Shown: in pieces, positions 1-5,338 of the stretch | Layout of the letters: each line of letters begins with the position of its first letter | Numbering within the stretch: position 1 is the first letter of the stretch | Source of the DNA: Chloroflexota bacterium | GTDB lineage: Bacteria > Chloroflexota > Anaerolineae > 4572-78 > J111 | Direction of reading: 5' to 3' | NCBI GenBank assembly: GCA_003695455.1 | Contig: RFJF01000369.1 | Span: 1-5,338, forward strand | DNA length: 5,338 nt | Made by a program: the position numbers and the translations under genes | The notes under the pieces: generated by a model | The model's database searches: none | Told to the model about the DNA's origin: nothing | Seen by the model: the letters and a program-made list of their open reading frames with translations, nothing else

Positions 1-1
1 C

Positions 2-3000
2 AACCAGAAACCGCAACGGCTTTCTGTGGCATCCTGCTGGCACAGAATGCCGCAGCAGCACAACAGCGTCAACATTATCCTGACCCCGGAGCAGTTTGAA
101 TTTTTACCCAACCTGTACCCGGATACCACCACAGAAATTTACACCGACACATTGTCGGCGGCCACGCAGGCCAACATTGATGAATTGATGCACGGTGTGC
201 AATCTATGTTGGCCATCCCGTTGGTAGCCGGCCGCGATTGGCTGGGCGTACTGCTGCTGGGCAGCCAGAGCCGGCAGCACGAATTCAAAATGAATGTAAT
301 CAGCCAGATTTCTACCCTGGCCGGGCAGGCAGCGGTGGTTATCAGAAACCTGCAACTGGTAGAAGAAACCCGGCAAAACCTGTTTAATTCGCAGATTTTA
401 TCTGATTTGGGCCGCCAACTGTTAACCGTAGACACCGCCGAAGCAATTTACAAACTGGGAATCAACGCCATTGCGGCTACGCAGCCGGACCGGGGCGCTG
501 CCATTTTTATGTACGACCAACTGGAAGGCGGTATTGACCTGGAACTGATGGCCGTGTGGGATAACCCCCGGCGCAAATGGTCTACGCTTCCGGTTGGCTC
601 GCGGCTGTCCACCGATGAATTGGGGCTGGTACCGCTGCTCAAAACCGGCGACACCGTCATTTCAAACAACGCCCCGGAAGACCCGCGCTTTACCCCTATG
701 CTGCGCCAACTACTCACAATGATGCAGATAAGGGTTATGGTGGCCGTACCCATCTGGATTAACAAAGAAGTTGACGGCTTTGTGTTGGTTGGACACGAAA
801 CAGACACTCGATTCTCCGCCGACACCGTGCGCCTGTACGAAGACATTGCCCGCGACCTGTCCGGGGGGCTTGATAACCGCCGCCTGTTTGACGAGGCCCG
901 GCACCGCGCCTGGCAGTTGCAAACCGCCGCCGATATTTCACAGGCTGCCACGGCCTCGCTTGACCTTGACACGCTGCTGTCTGAGTCTGTTGAGCTAATC
1001 AAAGCCCGGTTCAGTTTTTACCACGCCTCAATTTTCCTGCTTGACGATTACCAGCGCTACGCTGTGGTCAGGGCCTCTACCGGCCAGATTGGGCAGAAAA
1101 TGTTAGAAATGGGCCACAAACTGGAAGTAGGCGGCAAAAGTATTGTGGGCACCGCCACCGGCAGCGGCAAACCCAAAATTGCGCTCGATGTAGGCAAAGA
1201 TGCCACCCACTTTAACAACCCGCTGCTGCCCAAAACACGCTCAGAAATGGCGCTGCCGCTCATTGCCCAGGGGCGCGTTATTGGCGCGCTTGATGTGCAA
1301 AGCACCCAGCGCGGCGCGTTCAGCAACAGCGACATCACCGTACTGCAATCAATGGCCAACCAGCTTGCCAACGCTATTGAGGCCGCCCGCGCCTACCGCG
1401 AATCCAAAGAATCGCTTGAAGAAGTTCGCAAACTGCATGAACATTACATGGATGAAAAGTGGGACGAATTTCTGTCTGAACAGGGCCAAATGCTGGGGTT
1501 CAAGTTGGCAGACAACGGCAAACCAGAAAAAATCACTGCCGCAGATGCAGACAGCCACGCCCCGCCATCACCGGCAATTACAACCCGCCGGGCCGTGATA
1601 GACGCCCAGCCACAAACAACGCCGTCAGAATCTGCACCCTCCAAACTGACAGCGCCGCTCACCCTGTACGGCCAATCGGTTATTGGCACGGTAGATTTTG
1701 AGATTCCGCAAACGGCCAATGCCGAACAGTGGAACGAAGACCTGCTGACCATTGTTGACGCCGTTTCGGCCCAGGCCGCCGAGGCTATTGAGGCGGCCCG
1801 CCTGTACCAGCAATCGCAGGTTGCCCGTGAAGAAGCGGAAGCCCTGTACCAGGTGGGCCGCGCGCTGGTTACGGCAGAAACCAACCAGGATATGTTCAAC
1901 ACCGTGTTGGGCAAAATGCTTGAAACGCTGGGTCTGCCACAGGGCGGCGTGCTACTCTTTAATGAAAATATGCAAAGCGGCCGGTTACACGCACTGGTTA
2001 GAAACAACCAGCCGGTTGACAACCCGGATGCTGAATTTCCCATTGCCGGCAATGAGTCATACCAAAAATTAATAAACACCAAACTACCCGTTGCCATTTC
2101 CGATATGCGCACCGACCCGCTGGTTGAACGCGTGCGCGAACTCAATCTGGCCCCAGAAGTCACCTCGCTGCTGTTGGTGCCCATTATTATCAATGATACC
2201 GTGATTGGGGCAATGGGCGCCGATTCGGTAGGAGAAATACATCACTTTACCGAACGTGAAATCAACCTGGCCATGGCCATGGCCGACCAACTATCAATTG
2301 CACTGCAAAACCGGCGACTCATTCAGGAAACCCGCCGCCGCGCCGCCCTGCTGCAAACCAGTTCAGATGTGGGCCGCGCCGCCACCTCAATTCTGGATGA
2401 AACGGTGTTGATAGATGAAATTGTTGAACTCATCCGTGACGGCTTTGATTATGAGCATGTGCAAATCTTCCTGCTTGATCACAGCGGGCGGTACGCGGCG
2501 CCCCGCAAAGGCTACAAACAGGGCCAGGCCACCACAGTAGCCGTAGGCGACAACAGCGTGGTGGGGCAGGCACTGGAGCAAAACAAATCCATTACGCAAC
2601 GGCACACCGGAGCGCCGGCGGCGGCCATCCAATCAGAGTTAGCCATTCCGTTGCAGGTTGGCAACAATTTGCTGGGTGCGCTCAACGTGCAAAGCTCGCA
2701 GGCCGGCGGCTTCACCGACGAGGAAGTTTCTACGCTTGAAACGCTGGGCGCGCAGTTGGCGGTGGCTATTCAAAATGCCCGCGCCTTCCGCGAAGAGCAG
2801 GAAACCGCCGAGCGGCTCAAAGAAATTGACAAACTCAAAACCCAGTTTTTGGCAAACATGAGCCACGAACTGCGCACCCCGCTCAATTCAATTATTGGCT
2901 TCTCACGAGTTATTCTCAAAGGCATTGATGGGCCGCTCACAGAGTTACAAAAGGCTGACCTGACCTCAATTTACAACAGCGGCCAGCACCTGCTGGGGCT

Positions 3001-4336
3001 GATTAACAATATTCTGGACCTTTCAAAAATTGAAGCCGGTAAAATGGAACTCAACTTTGAGGAAACAGAAGTTGAACCCATCATCAAAACTGTGCTGTCT
3101 ACGGCGGTGGCGCTGGTCAAAGACAAACCCGTGACTCTGAAGCAGGATATTCCGGAACAACTGCCAAATATCTGGGCCGACCCCACACGCATCCGGCAAA
3201 TTGTGCTCAACCTGGTTAGCAACGCCTGTAAATTTACTGAAGAAGGCACGGTATCTGTGCGCGTTACCGCCGATGACAAACGGGTTACCTTTAGCGTAAG
3301 CGATACGGGGATTGGTATTCCGGAAGAAAAGCTGGAACACATTTTTGAGGAATTTACACAGGTAGATGCCAGCACCACACGCAAGGCCGGCGGCACCGGT
3401 TTGGGATTACCCATTAGCCGTCACTTTGTTGAAATGCACCACGGCAAAATTTGGGTTCAGAGCCGGCTGGGGCAGGGAACCACCTTCAGCTTTTACATTC
3501 CCACCACGCCAGACGCAGACAACGACCTGCTCCCGGCAGACGCAATTATAAATACAGCCACATCAGAAGCAGAAAGAAAACTGGTGGTTGCCATTGATGA
3601 CGACCCCAAAGCCATAGATTTGTACCGCCGCTACCTTGAAAAATCGCCCTACCAGCTTATTGGGCTGAACAGCGGTAAAGACGCGTTGGAAAAAATAAAA
3701 AATGTAGCGCCGTTTGCCGTGCTGCTTGATATTCTCATTCCGGAAAAAGATGGGTGGGCCGTACTCAACGAACTCAAAAGCAACTCGCTCACCAAACATA
3801 TTCCGGTCATTGTTTGCAGCATGGTCAGCGATAAAAACCGCGCCTTCTCACTGGGCGCAGCAAACTACCTGGTCAAACCCATCATCGAATCAGAACTCCA
3901 CGAGGCGCTCAAACAACTGGATGACATGGAACGGGATGAAATCCGGGTGCTGGTGGTTGATGACCACGCCGATGACATTTTGCTGATTCGGCGGATTTTG
4001 GAGGCTCAACCAAATTACACCATTTTTGAAGCCCACAACGGTCAGGAAGGGTTGCAGCTTGTTCAATCAAAATTGCCCAATCTTATCATTGTTGATTTAA
4101 AGATGCCGGAAATGGACGGCTTTGCCATGATTGAATCACTCAAGGAAAACCCGCAAACATGCAACATCCCCATAATTGTGGTTAGCGCTCAGGAATTAAC
4201 CAAAGATGAACAGGACCGACTTAACGGCCAGGTAGAGGTATTTTTGCGGAAAGGTATTTTCACAGAGCAGCTTTTGCTTGAAGATGTAAGCCACGCCCTT
4301 GCCCGATTCCATCCGCCACAACAGGCTACATTGTGA
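2..4336 (+). CDS. Multi-GAF hybrid sensor histidine kinase with two C-terminal receiver domains (5'-partial)
   Basis: This is a soluble sensor kinase that should autophosphorylate on histidine and pass phosphate to its own receivers. Residues are counted from the GTG at 26. Domains seen: GAF1 C-terminal part (about 1-115), GAF2 (120-290), GAF3 (300-460), helical and Pro/Ala-rich linker plus half-GAF (461-600), GAF4 (605-765), GAF5 (775-920), a short charged helix (922-940), HisKA (935-1003), HATPase_c (1045-1160), REC1 (1185-1298) and REC2 (1306-1425). HisKA carries SHELRTP with His947. The ATPase has N1062/N1066 (N box), DTGIGIP (1093-1099), the F box (F1107, F1110) and GGTGLGL (1122-1128). 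REC1 has D1191/D1192, D1235, S1265 and K1284-P. REC2 has D1312/D1313, D1357, S1387 and K1409-G. No membrane segment or signal peptide is visible, so it is probably cytoplasmic. The frame stays open to the left edge and GAF1 lacks its beginning, so the GTG at 26 is unlikely to be the true start. The GAF ligand and the downstream partner are unknown. Confidence 0.95.
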   Translation, partial: NQKPQRLSVASCWHRMPQQHNSVNIILTPEQFEFLPNLYPDTTTEIYTDTLSAATQANIDELMHGVQSMLAIPLVAGRDWLGVLLLGSQSRQHEFKMNVISQISTLAGQAAVVIRNLQLVEETRQNLFNSQILSDLGRQLLTVDTAEAIYKLGINAIAATQPDRGAAIFMYDQLEGGIDLELMAVWDNPRRKWSTLPVGSRLSTDELGLVPLLKTGDTVISNNAPEDPRFTPMLRQLLTMMQIRVMVAVPIWINKEVDGFVLVGHETDTRFSADTVRLYEDIARDLSGGLDNRRLFDEARHRAWQLQTAADISQAATASLDLDTLLSESVELIKARFSFYHASIFLLDDYQRYAVVRASTGQIGQKMLEMGHKLEVGGKSIVGTATGSGKPKIALDVGKDATHFNNPLLPKTRSEMALPLIAQGRVIGALDVQSTQRGAFSNSDITVLQSMANQLANAIEAARAYRESKESLEEVRKLHEHYMDEKWDEFLSEQGQMLGFKLADNGKPEKITAADADSHAPPSPAITTRRAVIDAQPQTTPSESAPSKLTAPLTLYGQSVIGTVDFEIPQTANAEQWNEDLLTIVDAVSAQAAEAIEAARLYQQSQVAREEAEALYQVGRALVTAETNQDMFNTVLGKMLETLGLPQGGVLLFNENMQSGRLHALVRNNQPVDNPDAEFPIAGNESYQKLINTKLPVAISDMRTDPLVERVRELNLAPEVTSLLLVPIIINDTVIGAMGADSVGEIHHFTEREINLAMAMADQLSIALQNRRLIQETRRRAALLQTSSDVGRAATSILDETVLIDEIVELIRDGFDYEHVQIFLLDHSGRYAAPRKGYKQGQATTVAVGDNSVVGQALEQNKSITQRHTGAPAAAIQSELAIPLQVGNNLLGALNVQSSQAGGFTDEEVSTLETLGAQLAVAIQNARAFREEQETAERLKEIDKLKTQFLANMSHELRTPLNSIIGFSRVILKGIDGPLTELQKADLTSIYNSGQHLLGLINNILDLSKIEAGKMELNFEETEVEPIIKTVLSTAVALVKDKPVTLKQDIPEQLPNIWADPTRIRQIVLNLVSNACKFTEEGTVSVRVTADDKRVTFSVSDTGIGIPEEKLEHIFEEFTQVDASTTRKAGGTGLGLPISRHFVEMHHGKIWVQSRLGQGTTFSFYIPTTPDADNDLLPADAIINTATSEAERKLVVAIDDDPKAIDLYRRYLEKSPYQLIGLNSGKDALEKIKNVAPFAVLLDILIPEKDGWAVLNELKSNSLTKHIPVIVCSMVSDKNRAFSLGAANYLVKPIIESELHEALKQLDDMERDEIRVLVVDDHADDILLIRRILEAQPNYTIFEAHNGQEGLQLVQSKLPNLIIVDLKMPEMDGFAMIESLKENPQTCNIPIIVVSAQELTKDEQDRLNGQVEVFLRKGIFTEQLLLEDVSHALARFHPPQQATL
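383..1405 (+). repeat. First copy of a duplicated GAF pair (GAF2-GAF3), protein-level repeat
   Basis: Residues 120-460 of the kinase form two adjacent GAF domains that resemble residues 605-920. Matching landmarks are LGRQLLTVDT (128-137) with VGRALVTAET (610-619), NRRLFDEARHRAWQLQT (284-300) with NRRLIQETRRRAALLQT (762-778), AATASLD (307-313) with AATSILD (785-791), and GALDVQS (420-426) with GALNVQS (884-890). The spacing between copies is about 478 residues over most of the length and drops to 464 at the end of GAF3/GAF5, so the copies differ by a small indel. The DNA has diverged, so this is an old duplication within the gene and not a recent nucleotide repeat. Confidence 0.7.
1406..1825 (+). 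other. Linker with remnant half-GAF between the two GAF blocks
   Basis: Residues 461-600 of the kinase do not form a complete GAF domain. First comes a charged, probably helical stretch with KLHEHYMDEKWDEFL (469-483). A low-complexity segment rich in Pro, Ala, Ser and Thr (about 505-545) follows. After it comes only the C-terminal half of a GAF-like fold: a strand pair around TLYGQSVIGTVDFE (546-559) and the closing helix (about 568-595) ending in AARLYQQ. The partial GAF1 at the protein's N-terminus occupies the equivalent place before the first GAF pair. The region is either an eroded GAF domain or a family-specific spacer. Confidence 0.6.
1838..2785 (+). repeat. Second copy of the duplicated GAF pair (GAF4-GAF5), protein-level repeat
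   Basis: Residues 605-920 of the kinase repeat the GAF2-GAF3 arrangement. GAF5 matches GAF3 most clearly: both begin after a LQT motif, both have IFLLD followed by RYA (814-824 and 336-346), and both end with a VQS strand and a helix leading to ARA[FY]RE. GAF5 passes through a short charged helix directly into HisKA, so it is the domain best placed to relay a conformational signal to the kinase core. No cysteine occurs in either domain, which argues against covalent bilin binding. Confidence 0.7.
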
Positions 4337-4346
4337 ATGATGCCGT

Positions 4347-4351
4347 GGGAG
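4347..4351 (+). promoter_or_regulatory. Ribosome binding site of thrC (GGGAG)
   Basis: GGGAG lies seven bases before the ATG at 4359, a normal Shine-Dalgarno spacing. It sits inside the 22-base gap after the kinase stop codon (4334-4336). It favours the ATG at 4359 over the ATGATG at 4337, which opens only a short unrelated frame. No hairpin with a T-run is visible in the gap, so transcription may continue from the kinase gene. Confidence 0.75.
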
Positions 4352-4358
4352 ACAAGTA

Positions 4359-5338
4359 ATGACCAAAACATTTTCATTTCAATGCGCCGATTGCGGCCAT
4401 TCAGAACCGTTTACCGCCCTGGTTGACGCCTGCCCGGCGTGCGGCGGCACGTGGCTGGACCCCGTATATGACCTTCAAAGTACCGCCACCATTTGGAAAA
4501 AAGGGTTGAGCAGACGCGGCTGCAGCATGTGGCGTTACTGGGAACTGCTGCCCGTGCGTGACCAGCGGCACGTTGTAACGCTGGGAGAAGGCTGGACACC
4601 GTTAATTCACCTGCAAAATCTGGGCGGCATGTTGGGCCACAAACACATCTACCTTAAAGATGAGCGCCAGGGGCCAACGGCATCCTTCAAAGACAGGCAA
4701 GCCTCGCTGGCTGTTTCTGTGCTCAAAGAGGCCAACATTAATGAAATGGTGGTGGCTTCTACCGGCAATGTAGCCATTTCGTACTCGGCCTACTGCGCAC
4801 GGTCCGGCATTAAATTGTGGGCTTTTTTAGACAGCAACGTGCCGCATGAAAAAATGCGCGAAGTAACCCTGTACGGCACCGAAGTCATCAAGGTTTCCAG
4901 CACGTATGATAACACCAAACAGGTGGCCGTCCGTTTTGCCCGCCACCGCAACCTGTTTTTAGACAAAGGTATCCGCTCAATTGCCGCCAGAGAAGCAATG
5001 AAAACGCTGGCCTTTGAAATTGCGGAGCAGGTAGGGGTCAGCCGGGGCAAACGCTGGGCCGCCCCCGATTGGTACGTTCAGGCCGTGAGCGGTGGAATGG
5101 GGCCAGTTGGCGTGTGGCGCGGCTTTAAAGACCTGTTTGATATGGGCTTCATTGACAAAATTCCAAAACTGGCAATTATTCAAACTGCGGGTTGTGCGCC
5201 CATGGTCAACAGTTTTGAAAAAGGTCTTGAAGTGGCCGAGGTGGTGCAACGGCCTGCCAGCGTCATCAATGTTCTGTCAACCGGCAACCCCGGCCCGGCC
5301 TACCCCTATTTGCGAAACCTGGTTTTGCAAAATGGCGG
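4359..5338 (+). CDS. thrC: Threonine synthase, PLP-dependent, with N-terminal zinc ribbon (3'-partial)
   Basis: The gene encodes an enzyme expected to convert O-phospho-L-homoserine and water to L-threonine and phosphate in the cytoplasm, the last step of threonine synthesis. The 326 visible residues start with a zinc ribbon (CADC at 9-12, CPAC at 25-28). A short linker with the LDPVYD motif follows (33-38), then LGEGWTPL (75-82), which is typical of threonine synthases. SFKDR (109-113) supplies Lys111, the probable PLP Schiff-base lysine. STGNVAIS (134-141) is the usual Ser/Asn substrate and cofactor loop. SGGMGPVG (244-251) lies where a glycine-rich PLP-phosphate loop is expected, and AGCAPMV (277-283) is also family-like. 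The start is backed by a good ribosome binding site and the zinc ribbon beginning eight residues in. The C-terminus is cut by the window edge; family members are usually around 400 residues. Glutamine follows SFKDR where many relatives have glycine, so a threonine synthase-like paralogue cannot be fully excluded. Confidence 0.92.
   Translation, partial: MTKTFSFQCADCGHSEPFTALVDACPACGGTWLDPVYDLQSTATIWKKGLSRRGCSMWRYWELLPVRDQRHVVTLGEGWTPLIHLQNLGGMLGHKHIYLKDERQGPTASFKDRQASLAVSVLKEANINEMVVASTGNVAISYSAYCARSGIKLWAFLDSNVPHEKMREVTLYGTEVIKVSSTYDNTKQVAVRFARHRNLFLDKGIRSIAAREAMKTLAFEIAEQVGVSRGKRWAAPDWYVQAVSGGMGPVGVWRGFKDLFDMGFIDKIPKLAIIQTAGCAPMVNSFEKGLEVAEVVQRPASVINVLSTGNPGPAYPYLRNLVLQNG

Noticed and set aside
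26..28. GTG at 26 as the true start of the kinase
   Set aside because: The frame continues upstream without a stop to the window edge, the first half of GAF1 would be missing, and no ribosome binding site precedes the GTG.
448..1002. Open frame on the - strand (184 codons) opposite GAF2
   Set aside because: Antisense to conserved GAF coding sequence, with Ser-rich composition typical of shadow frames and no family resemblance.
1444..2193. Long open frame on the - strand (249 codons) opposite the GAF4 region
   Set aside because: It lies wholly antisense to a well-supported GAF coding region, and its translation is Ser/Arg/Ala-rich with no recognisable domain. It is a shadow of codon bias on the other strand.
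2269..2286. Short tandem repeat of ATGGCC
   Set aside because: It encodes an Ala-Met-Ala-Met stretch in the closing helix of GAF4. Two or three units inside a coding helix need no further explanation.
4334..4358. Intrinsic terminator or promoter between the two genes
   Set aside because: The gap is only 22 bases and shows no GC-rich hairpin with a T-run and no recognisable -35/-10 pair.
4337..4426. ATGATG just after the kinase stop as a start for a small gene
   Set aside because: It opens only about 30 codons, overlaps thrC in another frame and has no ribosome binding site of its own; the GGGAG at 4347 serves the ATG at 4359.

Overview
The window holds two co-directional genes on the + strand, both running off an edge. 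Together they fill almost the whole sequence. Dense coding, moderately high GC, and a very large soluble multi-GAF hybrid histidine kinase next to a zinc-ribbon threonine synthase of the SFKDRQ type suggest a Chloroflexota bacterium (Anaerolineae or a related class), possibly a metagenomic contig. That placement is an inference from protein style, not from a marker gene.

Positions 2-4336 encode a cytoplasmic sensor hybrid histidine kinase whose N-terminus lies upstream of the window. The visible order is: the C-terminal part of a GAF domain, two full GAF domains, a helical and Pro/Ala-rich linker with a half-GAF remnant, two more full GAF domains, HisKA (phosphoacceptor His947, counting from the GTG at 26), HATPase_c with intact N, G1, F and G2 boxes, and two receiver domains (phosphoacceptors Asp1235 and Asp1357). 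No transmembrane segment or DNA-binding output domain is visible. The sensory part looks like a duplicated multi-GAF block.

After a 22-base gap with a good ribosome binding site and no visible terminator, positions 4359-5338 encode the first 326 residues of threonine synthase (thrC), cut off at the right edge. It has a four-cysteine zinc ribbon and a fold-type II PLP core with Lys111 as the probable Schiff-base lysine.

The short gap suggests co-transcription. A functional link between the kinase and threonine synthesis is not shown by the sequence. No RNA genes, mobile elements, CRISPR arrays, attachment sites or origins were seen, and no non-coding stretch exceeds 22 bases. I found no convincing undescribed system. 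The points most worth a second look are a possible frameshift near the left edge, the duplicated GAF block and its remnant domain, and the unusual residues around the PLP site of the threonine synthase.
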